From Sepiola atlantica (Eukaryota; Mollusca; Cephalopoda; Sepiida; Sepiolidae), in contig OY744531.1 of the NCBI GenBank assembly GCA_963556195.1, positions 54,728,700-54,792,699 on the forward strand: a stretch of 64,000 nt of DNA, written 5' to 3'. Below are positions 49,463 through 59,736 of this stretch, one piece after another. Position 1 is the first letter of the stretch. Each line of letters starts with the position of its first letter. The position numbers and the translations under genes were made by a program. The notes under the pieces are model-generated. The model was not told the DNA's origin. It saw only the letters and a list, made by a program, of their open reading frames with translations, and did no database searches.

Positions 49463-52162
49463 CTAGTCAGTGTCAATCAGCGGCCTAAAGTCTTTGTCAG
49501 TGAGGATGCCGACGGCATGCCCGATATTGCCAGTGAGCAATTCTGACGACGCGCGGCCGTCTCGGGAGATGCCCCCGACATCCAGGGGGAAGGTTAACTT
49601 TAACGCTCTATAAAAACAAGGGTGGACGTAAATGGGGATCCTCCCTTCACATTTATCCCTCAGATCGTCGAGGGAGTCGTGCCCTTCTTCCACCAACGTT
49701 AGACCCAGGATCGCATCCTTTGCTGCTTCTATCATTCGCCACATGGATTTCGTGCGGCGAATTTTCGTCTTCCTGACGAACGTGATCAGCAAAGGAGCAT
49801 CGGGGAAGTTGGACGGGTTGGTAGTGTCCAGACCCTGGGTCTTCGTAAGGAGCTGCAGCGGTTTGATGGCACCTCTCTGCTGCGGCGTGAGCTCGGCAGC
49901 GGCGTGGTGCAGATCTGCTTCGCAGATGAGGTCCCCTGGCAGGAAGGGGAGCTTTCTCGTCTTCTCCTTTCTTGTAGGGGAGGGCGACGCTTTTTGTTTC
50001 TTGGCCTGTTTGGCCACATTGGGAGTTTTGGACCCCGACTCTTCCTTTCGAGACAGAGAGCGGGAACTAGCTGGGGGAGTTTCAGTGGGGGAAGGGGATT
50101 TCTGCTCAGTGGTGGGTTTAGGTTTTGGGGATTCGGGGGACTGAGCAGGAGAGATAGTCATCTCTACGGACATCGGGGCGGGGGATTGGGGCCCAGCCTC
50201 TTTTTCTTGTGAAACGGCACGTTTGGCCACCTTTCTATCCCGGGTGAACTTTTTCACTGTCTTTCGAGCCGGGGCCGGGCCAGCGTCACCCTCCATCTTC
50301 TCCCCTTCCGATTCGGACGATGAAGATGTTGACGAAGGTAGTGACAGGGGAACCTCGGTTTTTCGTTTCGTGGCCGCTGCCGTGCTAGATGTTTGCTGCG
50401 GCTCCTTATCGGTGGGCATATCCACGCTCATTGACTTAGCGGGACCCCGCATCCCTTTTACTTCAGAGGGCTGCACTTTGGAGGAGGGCTTCTGTGGTTT
50501 GTTCTTTCGTACCACTGGGGTGAAACCCTCCTCGTCCTTATCAGTTCTAGGAGCTACTGATGCCGCTGGACCTCCCGGGGCTGCGGCAGAAGGGGTCTTC
50601 TTGATTGGCGCCTTTTTTGGGCAGTCTTTCGCCATATGCCCCTTCTGCTCGCAGTGCCAGCAATGTGGCCTCCTGCCCTCGACGATGATAGACATCGACC
50701 AGGAGTCGCACTTGAGCAGTGGCGGTATCTTGTTGAAGCCATCCCGGTCCAAACGCATTTTAATTTTGTAGTCCCCTACCATTAGGTTATGGGGACCGCG
50801 GACCGGGATTATGGCTTCGACGTCCCCATATTGACTCATCACTGCACCTAGTTGCTCCGAGTCAATATAGCAGGGGACGCCGAGGACAGTGACTAGTGTC
50901 CTCCTCCTGCTCAAGTACTCCGGCCTGAGGATCAGATGTTTATGCCTCAGGTCGGCCCTGGCCAACTTCTCTGCTTCCTGTTCAGAGGGGAGTAAAAGGT
51001 CCCAGGTTGCGAAACCTCGACGGCAAATATATGTCGCCGGGACTTTCAGGGACCATAAAATCTCCCCTACCGTTTCGATCTGGAGCCCAGCCAGCCCTTT
51101 GGTTCTGGAGTCGATGGTGACTAGCGAAACAATTCGCTTCGCTAGCCGTTCCACCGCTCCTGGCGCTGCTTTGATAACGCTACCGTCGGTTAGTTCCTTG
51201 TACTTAGACTCGAACAACCGACGGTATTCTGATGGGCTTCTTTGCGACTGGGGTCCCCACTGGTCTTTTGGTGATGGTTGGGCAGGAGTGATAGTTGCCG
51301 TCGGAGTTGTAGGTGTCTTCGACGGTGACGGCGTCTTCTGCCCGGGAGGTATCGCCCATGAATTGGGTGTCTCCGCTGGTGTTGATGAGAGGGACGGCCA
51401 CTCCTTTGGAGCTGTTTCCGGCGTTGTTGCCGGCGGAGTGGCCGCCTTGGTTCCTCTCTTGCCAGCGACATCCGCTGCTCCTTTCTTCAATACAGTGCGA
51501 GCAGCCCCCATCTTCCTCGGCCTAGACTGCCGCATGCTAGCCTTGGCCGGGCCATCTGGAGTCAGCTGCAGAACTTCCATGCTGCTGTCTCTGCTACTGC
51601 CACTACTGCTCACAGGGCTGTGGTCGCTGCAGACACTGCTGTCGCTGCAAATGCTGCTGTCACTTCCAAAGAGTTCTTGGGTGAGGTTGCGGCATTGAGC
51701 AGAGTCCCTGTCAATGTGGGCTGGCGGCTGATCTGGGTCGGTGGCCCCTTCTTTGTGGGACTCCACTGACCGGGTCGCTCTTACTCCTGGAGGCAGGCGG
51801 CCTTTTCGCCTACTACCAGGCGGGCTGACGGTTGAAGCCCGACGAGCGATTGGTGCAGTGGGGAGTCGTTCCCACCGACCCAGATCACCTCTAAGATCTG
51901 AGCTATCCTGGGTGGAGCTGCCGGGGACAGCAGCGTGCAAGCTAACAGGGCTCCCGCCTAAGGCGGCAGACCCTGATCTACTTTCAGTGCTGGGAGCGGC
52001 ACTGGCGGACGTACTGGGCACGACGCCTATGGCGGCGTGACCGTCCTGCTGTTTGAGGTCTGCTCCCTCCCCGACCTGAGACCGTCGCCTCAGTTCGGAA
52101 AAGGAGCCCGGGCTAGACAAAGACTCTGCAGCAGAGCCCGGACCACTCCTCCCCTCTTCCAT
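49463..52162 (-). CDS. ORF1 protein, copy 4, variant proline/threonine-rich block
   Basis: 899 aa, intact. The stretch at about 277-300 reads SPSKTPTTPTATITPAQPSP where the other copies have SPTKAVTPTTPAQTNSPAQS, giving one residue less. This is the only length difference among the ORF1 copies and lies in a low-complexity linker. Other private changes: L90, A103, S187, L225 and K635. It shares S179 with copy 5, K332-equivalent and GAIKPL with copy 3, and VAPRTDK with copies 1 and 5. Confidence 0.88.
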   Translation of the reverse strand: MEEGRSGPGSAAESLSSPGSFSELRRRSQVGEGADLKQQDGHAAIGVVPSTSASAAPSTESRSGSAALGGSPVSLHAAVPGSSTQDSSDLRGDLGRWERLPTAPIARRASTVSPPGSRRKGRLPPGVRATRSVESHKEGATDPDQPPAHIDRDSAQCRNLTQELFGSDSSICSDSSVCSDHSPVSSSGSSRDSSMEVLQLTPDGPAKASMRQSRPRKMGAARTVLKKGAADVAGKRGTKAATPPATTPETAPKEWPSLSSTPAETPNSWAIPPGQKTPSPSKTPTTPTATITPAQPSPKDQWGPQSQRSPSEYRRLFESKYKELTDGSVIKAAPGAVERLAKRIVSLVTIDSRTKGLAGLQIETVGEILWSLKVPATYICRRGFATWDLLLPSEQEAEKLARADLRHKHLILRPEYLSRRRTLVTVLGVPCYIDSEQLGAVMSQYGDVEAIIPVRGPHNLMVGDYKIKMRLDRDGFNKIPPLLKCDSWSMSIIVEGRRPHCWHCEQKGHMAKDCPKKAPIKKTPSAAAPGGPAASVAPRTDKDEEGFTPVVRKNKPQKPSSKVQPSEVKGMRGPAKSMSVDMPTDKEPQQTSSTAAATKRKTEVPLSLPSSTSSSSESEGEKMEGDAGPAPARKTVKKFTRDRKVAKRAVSQEKEAGPQSPAPMSVEMTISPAQSPESPKPKPTTEQKSPSPTETPPASSRSLSRKEESGSKTPNVAKQAKKQKASPSPTRKEKTRKLPFLPGDLICEADLHHAAAELTPQQRGAIKPLQLLTKTQGLDTTNPSNFPDAPLLITFVRKTKIRRTKSMWRMIEAAKDAILGLTLVEEGHDSLDDLRDKCEGRIPIYVHPCFYRALKLTFPLDVGGISRDGRASSELLTGNIGHAVGILTDKDFRPLIDTD

Positions 52163-52512
52163 CCAACTCCCGGCTAGAGACCCGCCGATTCGGATTCAGG
52201 AAGACCGTCGCCAAAAGGTACGTAAGTCAGACCCGAAACCTGCCAGCTGCTTAAGTCAAGCCTGGGGGTTGGACACCTGCAAGAGAAGGGAACAAAAAGG
52301 TTAATACAATGGAACCGCCCAACAGGGGCGGCCACCCAAGAGGGGTGTGAAGAGACAAATTGCCCAACAGGGGCTAGTCTAAGGGGACAGAGAGAGTCCC
52401 CTGATGATTTAGCTTTAAACTGGGCGGGGCCCAAGTAGCTGGTCTCCTCTTAGGCAATCACAAGTGATTGCCTAAGAGTTGCCTGAAAAAATACAAGACG
52501 AGTCAAGATTTT
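52163..52512 (-). promoter_or_regulatory. 5' UTR of copy 4
   Basis: Same structure; inverted repeat at 52447-52478. One substitution in the leader (AAAAAGGTTAATAC on the + strand). Confidence 0.6.
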
Positions 52513-53244
52513 AAAAGGCGGAAGAAAATCAATTTATTTATCCAAAAAATTTATACATGTACAAAAAATTTAGATGTGGCACAAGGCCAAAAGGGGGTAT
52601 GGGGGGGAAGATGGGGGTCGGGGGTCGTCCACTTGGTCTATGAATACCCTAGAAACTAGTTTCAGTCACCATAATACCACATTCACTCTATGGACTTAAG
52701 CTACTTAAAATATCCCCAGGTGTTTCAATGAATTTTATTTACAAAGATTATGTACATGTGTGATGATGGGAGTGGGAGAACAAAAAACTAAGCCTTAAAT
52801 AATCCCCCAAAAATAAATAAAAATAAAAGTGATGGTAAAAATAAAGAAACAAGGAAAATGCTAATTAAGATAAGTTAGTAGGGTCCCCCCCACCTATCTA
52901 AGGTATGAAATGCTCGCTGTCTTCCGGTAAAAACCGAAAGCAAGAGAGTCAGTTCCTAATTGGGAGTGGGCGTTTCTATGGGGGCAAAAGAAATGGAGGG
53001 ATCGGTTTGACGGGATGTGCGGTGTCCTTCAGGATAAGTACTTTTAGGGCGGGTCAGGGATATAAAATAAATTAGGGAACGGGCATCCTGAAGGAGTTCT
53101 GACACCTAAAATAAATCTGGGGACAGAGAGCTCATTTACGCTACTAGCTAATAGGGACTGCGCCAAAGAATTTGCTGGTCAGTTTTTTTTTAAAAAGGGG
53201 TTGTTTTTTCGACAAAGAGACTTTGAGGTCGCTGTGTGCCATGC
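52513..53244 (-). other. Divergent 3' UTR of LINE copy 5
   Basis: 732 nt. Multiple substitutions and indels relative to the others: + strand AATTTATACATGTACAAAAA near 52549, AAGATTATGTACATG near 52744, GATAAGTTAGTAGGGTCCCC near 52869, CGGTAAAAACCGAAAG near 52925, and a longer T run near 53180. The G-run motif is kept (52593-52624), as are the terminal CGCCTTTT and TGGCCTTGTGCC blocks. Confidence 0.8.
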
Positions 53245-56200
53245 CTAGGCAGGGAACACGAACTCGAATCTATTCCGCGTGAACACGCATAAACTAGCGG
53301 TGTGTATCCACCTACTTTTGAAAAGTGAAGAAGGCAACCTCCTTCTATCAGATTTGATTTTGATTTTAAGCTGGTGTTTAAAATACGAAATCAAATCATA
53401 ATAAGAAGGCGGCACCCCCCCACGCCCTATCTCTAAGCGAGAAGTATACACCACGAGTCTAGCTACGGCTAAGATCGCGAGCAAAACCATACGTTTCTCC
53501 CTGGGCCACAAGGGGTCCATGTTGAAGACAACGGATGCTAAATCCAAGCACGTCACCCGATCGGGGGTGATGCGAGCCGTCACCTCGCCGACATACGTCC
53601 AAAATTCACGAAGTTTGGAGCAGGTGAAAAAGGCATGTTCCGCCGTTTCAATTTCATCTTCCTCGCAACGTGGGCAAAAGGGGCTGATAGCCATACCAAT
53701 TTTGAATCGTATGTCATTGAGGGGTAACACATTTCGAACCAATCGCCAGGTCAGAGAGAACTCAGAATTATTGAGATAGCTCCTGCCTGGCGCCCAATTC
53801 CACTGAGAGCGAGCCTCCTCCTCCGACAATCCAAGTCGCTCCCCAAGAGGGTCCGAAGCGGTCCCCACCACTAACTCCCGATAGAATGTCCTTCTAGACC
53901 GGGCGAGGTCACTGGACCCCGGCAGCACTCTGAGCGCAGCTCGGCATTCGTTGAAGAACTGCGATTGACTCCTTGGCTTACGTCGGCATTCGGCCAAGTG
54001 GTCAGGGATGAGGTTAGGAAAAGCGCTTCCAACCGCAGGGCCCCACGCAGACTCCTCTGTCAAGGTTCGGCTCAGGAATGATAACCGCTCGGCATACAAA
54101 TGGCTCGCCAAGTCGGGCATTCCCAAGCCTCCCACATCAGGACGTTGAGTACAGACCTGTCTACGGACTAGCGGCTTCCCCTTTGCCCACAAAAGCGAGA
54201 AAAGGAGACGCGTTAAAACCGCTCGGCGGTCCGCAGGCAGAGGTAGTACAGCCAATCGGTAAAGGATGAGCGGAAAGACGTACGTGACGCACGCCTCAGC
54301 CCGACCTTTAAGGGAAAGCCCCCTTCGAAGCCAAATCCTTACAGACGCTTCGACCTTAGACTGTACTTCCGACCAGTTCTTATCAAGCTGGAGACCGGGT
54401 CCGAACCATACGCCGAGGATCCGAACCGGGCCGTCAGTCCAGTTGAAAAGGCCCGGGAGCGCAGCCGCGCCACTCCAGGCAGCCAACCTTAGGCCATTGG
54501 ATTTGCTAAGGTTGACTTTGGCCCCTGTCACTTTTTCGTACCTTCTGAGTGCCTTAGTCACCGCGAGAATGTCTCGAAAGCACGACACAAACACGGTGAC
54601 ATCATCGGCATACGCGGATACCCTGGCTCGCGCACCGCCAGGAAGAGCAATACCGCGTAGGGCCAGTCCAGGCTCCCCGATCCTAAGCCTGCGGAGAAAA
54701 GGCTCCAAGGCAAGGACGTAAAGCAGGGGAGACAGCGGACATCCCTGACGTACCGACCGAGAGACGGCAAAAGACTCCGATCGCATTCCATTCACTTGCA
54801 CCACTGCCGTCGGCCCGCGATACAAAATGGAGATCCATCTGCGGAAGTCCGGTGTAAAACCGGAGGCCTCTAAAACAGATCCCAGGAACCGATGGTCGAC
54901 CCTGTCAAAAGCTTTGGACTGATCTAAATTGATCAGCGCGGCTTCGGTGTCGTCTTCTAATCCCTCTATGATCGTGCGCATCAGATGCAAGTTGTTTTGA
55001 ATCGATCTCCCCTTCACAGCATAATTCTGATCAGGTTCGACCAACTCAGCGATAACAAGCTGCAACCGATTTGCAAGAACTTTGGCCAAAATCTTTAAAT
55101 CTGTGTTTAGCAGAGTTATGGGCCTGTAATCGTCTAATTCCCCACCATCTTGGCCCTTTTTCTGAAGCAATGTGATCACTCCCTTGGTGACTTGACCGGG
55201 GATGGAACCCTGTTCAAACCAGTGATTGAAAACATTGACCAGAATAGGTACGAAGATGTGCGACAGCCTCAAGAACAATTCATAGGGCAAACCATCGAGT
55301 CCCGGCGATTTGTCGTAGCCGACCTGCTTCAGTGCAGCCAAGACCTCACACTCTGTAACGCGCCCATCACAGCCAGCCGCTCGGGCCGCCTCCAGGCGGG
55401 GCGAGCCAGCTAAATAGCTGCCAAACTCCTCGACGCGGAGTCCGGGCAGTTGGGTGAACCGTTCCATGAAATGCTCACGAAATCCCCGGCAAATCCCCCG
55501 AGCCGACACAAGGGTGTGTCCTTCCGGGTGTTTGACTTGACGAATGAGACCGACCGAGCTGCGACGAAGTGGAGTTCTACGCTCTTGCGCGTCCACATTC
55601 ACGGCTTCGTTGGACACTCTATCTAGCCTAGCTCTAACTACTTGACCCTCATACCGCACGTTAGCCGCACGTTTCAGGTCCCCCTTAGCTAGCTCTATGC
55701 CTAGGGAATCCCCCCCAGCCACCGCCCGGGCCAGCTTATTTTCTAAACGCTTTTCTGTTTCTGCCTTATTTAGGGCGAGGCGTTGGCTATATTGAACAGA
55801 AAAGCGCCTAATGCCAACTTTGGCGTTAACCCACCACTTACTCCCGGTTACCGCCCCCACTAATCCCTTTTGAAAGTTAAGAGATAGCTGCTCCCGGAAG
55901 TCACGTATCTCCAGTAAGGAGGTATTTAACTTCCAGTAGCTAGCTACCTTGTGTGTCTTAGGGGCTAACTCCAGACTGGCCACAAGTAACTTGTGGTCAG
56001 AATGGCCTAACCAGTGGAACGTGGGACAAGAGATATAATCTACGTTGCCTCTTCTAATTAGCAATCTATCCAAGTAAGAACTTGAATGGAAAGTGCCGCT
56101 AGCGAGCCACGTCCACATCTCCCGCCCTGGGTGATCGATACGAAATCTGTCGACCAGATCGCATTGTGCCATCAGATCAGACAGACTTGTCTCACACCTA

Positions 56201-56679
56201 TCCGACCCACTAGGTCCCCCCACCTTATCTATCCTGGGATCAAGGATGGCATTCCAATCTCCCACTAGGATTAGCCGCTCCGAACCACCGAGAAACCCCT
56301 CCAACCCTCGGAAAAAGGAAACCCTCTCACGAATGGAATTGGGCGCATAAACCGCGACGATTCGAAACATGGCACTATTCACGGCAACATCAGCCACGAC
56401 CAGTCTGCCATCAGCATCCGCGTGAACAACGTTTACCCTTGCTAACAGAGTGCGTCTAACTAACAGCGAAACTCCCCGAGCAGAACGGTCACCAAATGCT
56501 GAAAAAACATCGAAATGTTCCGACAGCAGTCGATGATCGTCCATCGAAACATAGTGAGTTTCCTGTACCGCAGCCACATCTAATTCAAAAGCCTTGAGAT
56601 CCCCCAGTAAGCGGGCTGCTTTGCTTAAGGATCTCAAGCCTCTCGCGTTCAAGCTTCCTAGTTTCAAGGTCGTAGCCAT
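53245..56679 (-). CDS. ORF2 protein, copy 5: endonuclease-reverse transcriptase, intact
   Basis: 1144 aa, uninterrupted. Shares H198, S201, A239 and N314 with copy 1. Private changes L24, G395 (E elsewhere) and G436 (S elsewhere) fall in the endonuclease N-terminus and in the linker before the RT, away from the known catalytic residues. Confidence 0.93.
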   Translation of the reverse strand: MATTLKLGSLNARGLRSLSKAARLLGDLKAFELDVAAVQETHYVSMDDHRLLSEHFDVFSAFGDRSARGVSLLVRRTLLARVNVVHADADGRLVVADVAVNSAMFRIVAVYAPNSIRERVSFFRGLEGFLGGSERLILVGDWNAILDPRIDKVGGPSGSDRCETSLSDLMAQCDLVDRFRIDHPGREMWTWLASGTFHSSSYLDRLLIRRGNVDYISCPTFHWLGHSDHKLLVASLELAPKTHKVASYWKLNTSLLEIRDFREQLSLNFQKGLVGAVTGSKWWVNAKVGIRRFSVQYSQRLALNKAETEKRLENKLARAVAGGDSLGIELAKGDLKRAANVRYEGQVVRARLDRVSNEAVNVDAQERRTPLRRSSVGLIRQVKHPEGHTLVSARGICRGFREHFMERFTQLPGLRVEEFGSYLAGSPRLEAARAAGCDGRVTECEVLAALKQVGYDKSPGLDGLPYELFLRLSHIFVPILVNVFNHWFEQGSIPGQVTKGVITLLQKKGQDGGELDDYRPITLLNTDLKILAKVLANRLQLVIAELVEPDQNYAVKGRSIQNNLHLMRTIIEGLEDDTEAALINLDQSKAFDRVDHRFLGSVLEASGFTPDFRRWISILYRGPTAVVQVNGMRSESFAVSRSVRQGCPLSPLLYVLALEPFLRRLRIGEPGLALRGIALPGGARARVSAYADDVTVFVSCFRDILAVTKALRRYEKVTGAKVNLSKSNGLRLAAWSGAAALPGLFNWTDGPVRILGVWFGPGLQLDKNWSEVQSKVEASVRIWLRRGLSLKGRAEACVTYVFPLILYRLAVLPLPADRRAVLTRLLFSLLWAKGKPLVRRQVCTQRPDVGGLGMPDLASHLYAERLSFLSRTLTEESAWGPAVGSAFPNLIPDHLAECRRKPRSQSQFFNECRAALRVLPGSSDLARSRRTFYRELVVGTASDPLGERLGLSEEEARSQWNWAPGRSYLNNSEFSLTWRLVRNVLPLNDIRFKIGMAISPFCPRCEEDEIETAEHAFFTCSKLREFWTYVGEVTARITPDRVTCLDLASVVFNMDPLWPREKRMVLLAILAVARLVVYTSRLEIGRGGVPPSYYDLISYFKHQLKIKIKSDRRRLPSSLFKSRWIHTASLCVFTRNRFEFVFPA

Positions 56680-56683
56680 TGCA

Positions 56684-59386
56684 CTAGTCAGTGTCAATCA
56701 GCGGCCTAAAGTCTTTGTCAGTGAGGATGCCGACGGCATGCCCGATATTGCCAGTGAGCAATTCTGACGACGCGCGGCCGTCTCGGGAGATGCCCCCGAC
56801 ATCCAGGGGGAAGGTTAACTTTAACGCTCTATAAAAACAAGGGTGGACGTAAATGGGGATCCTCCCTTCACATTTATCCCTCAGATCGTCGAGGGAGTCG
56901 TGCCCTTCTTCCACCAACGTTAGACCCAGGATCGCATCCTTTGCTGCTTCTATCATTCGCCACATGGATTTCGTGCGGCGAATTTTCGTCTTCCTGACGA
57001 ACGTGATCAGCAAAGGAGCATCGGGGAAGTTGGACGGGTTGGTAGTGTCCAGACCCTGGGTCTTCGTAAGGAGCTGCAGCGGCCTGAGCGCGCTTCTTTG
57101 CTGCGGCGTGAGCTCGGCAGCGGCGTGGTGCAGATCTGCTTCGCAGATGAGGTCCCCTGGCAGGAAGGGGAGCTTTCTCGTCTTCTCCTTTCTTGTAGGG
57201 GAGGGCGACGCTTTTTGTTTCTTGGCCTGTTTGGCCACATTGGGAGTTTTGGACCCCGACTCTTCCTTTCGAGACAGAGAGCGGGAACTAGCTGGGGGAG
57301 TTTCAGTGGGGGAAGGGGATTTCTGCTCAGTGGTGGGTTTAGGTTTTGGGGATTCGGGGGACTGAGCAGGAGAGATAGTCATCTCTACGGACATCGGGGC
57401 GGGGGATTGGGGCCCAGCCTCTTTTTCTTGTGAAACGGCACGTTTGGCCACCTTTCTATCCCGGGTGAACTTTTTCACTGTCTCTCGAGCCGGGGCCGGG
57501 CCAGCGTCACCCTCCATCTTCTCCCCTTCCGATTCGGACGATGAAGATGTTGACGAAGGTAGTGACAGGGGAACCTCGGTTTTTCGTTTCGTGGCCGCTG
57601 CCGTGCTAGATGTTTGCTGCGGCTCCTTATCGGTGGGCATATCCACGCTCATTGACTTGGCGGGACCCCGCATCCCTTTTACTTCAGAGGGCTGCACTTT
57701 GGAGGAGGGCTTCTGTGGTTTGTTCTTTCGTACCACTGGGGTGAAACCCTCCTCGTCCTTATCAGTTCTAGGAGCTACTGATGCCGCTGGACCTCCCGGG
57801 GCTGCGGCAGAAGGGGTCTTCTTGATTGGCGCCTTTTTCGGGCAGTCTTTCGCCATATGCCCCTTCTGCTCGCAGTGCCAGCAATGTGGCCTCCTGCCCT
57901 CGACGATGATAGACATCGACCAGGAGTCGCACTTGAGCAGTGGCGGTATCTTGTTGAAGCCATCCCGGTCCAAACGCATTTTAATTTTGTAGTCCCCTAC
58001 CATTAGGTTATGGGGACCGCGGACCGGGATTATGGCTTCGACGTCCCCATATTGACTCATCACTGCACCTAGTTGCTCCGAGTCAATATAGCAGGGGACG
58101 CCGAGGACAGTGACTAGTGTCCTCCTCCTGCTCAAGTACTCCGGCCTGAGGATCAGATGTTTATGCCTCAGGTCGGCCCTGGCCAACTTTTCCGCTTCTT
58201 GTTCAGAGGGGAGTAAAAGGTCCCAGGTCGCGAAACCACGACGGCAAATATATGTCGCCGGGACTTTCAGGGACCATAGTATCTCCCCTACCGTCTCGAT
58301 CTGGAGCCCAGCCAGCCCTTTGGTTCTGGAGTCGATGGTGACTAGCGAAACAATTCGCTTCGCTAGCCGTTCCACCGCTCCTGGCGCTGCTTGGATAACG
58401 CTACCGTCGGTTAGTTCCTTGTACTTAGACTCGAACAGCCGACGGTATTCTGACGGGCTTCTTTGCGACTGGGGTCCCCACTGGTCTTTAGGTGATTGGG
58501 CAGGAGAGTTGGTTTGCGCCGGAGTTGTAGGTGTTACAGCCTTCGTCGGCGACGGCGTCTTCTGCCCGGGAGGTATCGCCCATGAATTGGGTGTCTCCGC
58601 TGGTGTTGATGAGAGGGACGGCCACTCCTTTGGAGCTGTTTCCGGCGTTGTTGCCGGCGGAGTGGCCGCCTTGGTTCCTCTCTTGCCAGCGACATCCGCT
58701 GCTCCTTTCTTTGGTACAGTATGTGCCGCCCTCATCTTCCTCGGCCTGGACTGCCGCATGCTAGCCTTGGCCGGGCCATCTGGAGTCAGCTGCAGAACTT
58801 CCATGCTGCTGTCTCTGCTACTGCCACGACTGCTCACAGGGCTGTGGTCGCTGCAGACACTGCTGTCGCTGCAAATGCTGCTGTCACTTCCAAAGAGTTC
58901 TTGGGTGAGGTTGCGGCATTGAGCAGAGTCCCTGTCAATGTGGGCTGGCGGCTGATCTGGGTCGGTGGCCCCTTCTTTGTGGGACTCCACCGACCGGGTC
59001 GCTCTTACTCCTGGAGGCAGGCGGCCTTTTCGCCTACTACCAGGCGGGCTGACGGTTGAAGCCCGGCGAGCGATTGGTACAGTGGGGAGTCGTTCCCACC
59101 GACCCAGATCACCTCTAGGATCTGAGCTATCCTGGGTGGAGCTGCCGGGGACAGCAGCGTGCAAGCTAACAGGGCTCCCGCCTAAGGCGGCAGACCCTGA
59201 TCTACTTTCAGTGCTGGGAGCGGCACTGGCGGACGTACTGGGCACGACGCCTATGGCGGCGTGACCGTCCTGCTGTTTGAGGTCTGCTCCCTCCCCGACC
59301 TGAGACCGTCGCCTCAGTTCGGAAAAGGAGCCCGGGCTAGACAAAGACTCTGCAGCAGAGCCCGGACCACTCCTCCCCTCTTCCAT
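56684..59386 (-). CDS. ORF1 protein, copy 5
   Basis: 900 aa, intact. Private changes R219, H222 and P225 in the basic stretch KMRAAHTVPKKG; S179 is shared with copy 4. The rest (Q332, VAPRTDK, SALRPL, V667, C850, T889) matches copy 1, of which this is essentially the unbroken form. Confidence 0.88.
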   Translation of the reverse strand: MEEGRSGPGSAAESLSSPGSFSELRRRSQVGEGADLKQQDGHAAIGVVPSTSASAAPSTESRSGSAALGGSPVSLHAAVPGSSTQDSSDPRGDLGRWERLPTVPIARRASTVSPPGSRRKGRLPPGVRATRSVESHKEGATDPDQPPAHIDRDSAQCRNLTQELFGSDSSICSDSSVCSDHSPVSSRGSSRDSSMEVLQLTPDGPAKASMRQSRPRKMRAAHTVPKKGAADVAGKRGTKAATPPATTPETAPKEWPSLSSTPAETPNSWAIPPGQKTPSPTKAVTPTTPAQTNSPAQSPKDQWGPQSQRSPSEYRRLFESKYKELTDGSVIQAAPGAVERLAKRIVSLVTIDSRTKGLAGLQIETVGEILWSLKVPATYICRRGFATWDLLLPSEQEAEKLARADLRHKHLILRPEYLSRRRTLVTVLGVPCYIDSEQLGAVMSQYGDVEAIIPVRGPHNLMVGDYKIKMRLDRDGFNKIPPLLKCDSWSMSIIVEGRRPHCWHCEQKGHMAKDCPKKAPIKKTPSAAAPGGPAASVAPRTDKDEEGFTPVVRKNKPQKPSSKVQPSEVKGMRGPAKSMSVDMPTDKEPQQTSSTAAATKRKTEVPLSLPSSTSSSSESEGEKMEGDAGPAPARETVKKFTRDRKVAKRAVSQEKEAGPQSPAPMSVEMTISPAQSPESPKPKPTTEQKSPSPTETPPASSRSLSRKEESGSKTPNVAKQAKKQKASPSPTRKEKTRKLPFLPGDLICEADLHHAAAELTPQQRSALRPLQLLTKTQGLDTTNPSNFPDAPLLITFVRKTKIRRTKSMWRMIEAAKDAILGLTLVEEGHDSLDDLRDKCEGRIPIYVHPCFYRALKLTFPLDVGGISRDGRASSELLTGNIGHAVGILTDKDFRPLIDTD

Positions 59387-59736
59387 CCAACTCCCGGCTA
59401 GAGACCCGCCGATTCGGATTCAGGAAGACCGTCGCCAAAAGGTACGTAAGTCAGACCCGAAACCTGCCAGCTGCTTAAGTCAAGCCTGGGGGTTGGACAC
59501 CTGCAAGAGAAGGGAACAAAAAGATTAATACAATGGAACCGCCCAACAGGGGCGGCCACCCAAGAGGGGTGTGAAGAGACAAATTGCCCAACAGGGGCTA
59601 GTCTAAGGGGACAGAGAGAGTCCCCTGATGATTTAGCTTTAAACTGGGCGGGGCCCAAGTAGCTGGTCTCCTCTTAGGCAATCACAAGTGATTGCCTAAG
59701 AGTTGCCTAGAAAAATACAAGACGAGTCAAGATTTT
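59387..59736 (-). promoter_or_regulatory. 5' UTR of copy 5
   Basis: Same structure; inverted repeat at 59671-59702. Near the 5' end the + strand reads TGCCTAGAAAAATAC instead of TGCCTGAAAAAATAC. Confidence 0.6.

Larger units (their letters stand above)
45302..52512 (-). mobile_element. U2-targeting non-LTR retrotransposon, copy 4
   Basis: 7211-bp unit; the 3-bp shortfall is in the ORF1 proline/threonine-rich block. Both ORFs are intact. Most diverged ORF1 N-terminal half of the set, but an ordinary ORF2. Confidence 0.88.
52513..59736 (-). mobile_element. U2-targeting non-LTR retrotransposon, copy 5
   Basis: 7224-bp unit, both ORFs intact. Its outer 3' UTR is clearly more diverged than any other copy, whereas the ORF2-proximal 3' UTR and ORF2 variants match copy 1, and ORF1 matches copies 1 and 2. 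Confidence 0.88.
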
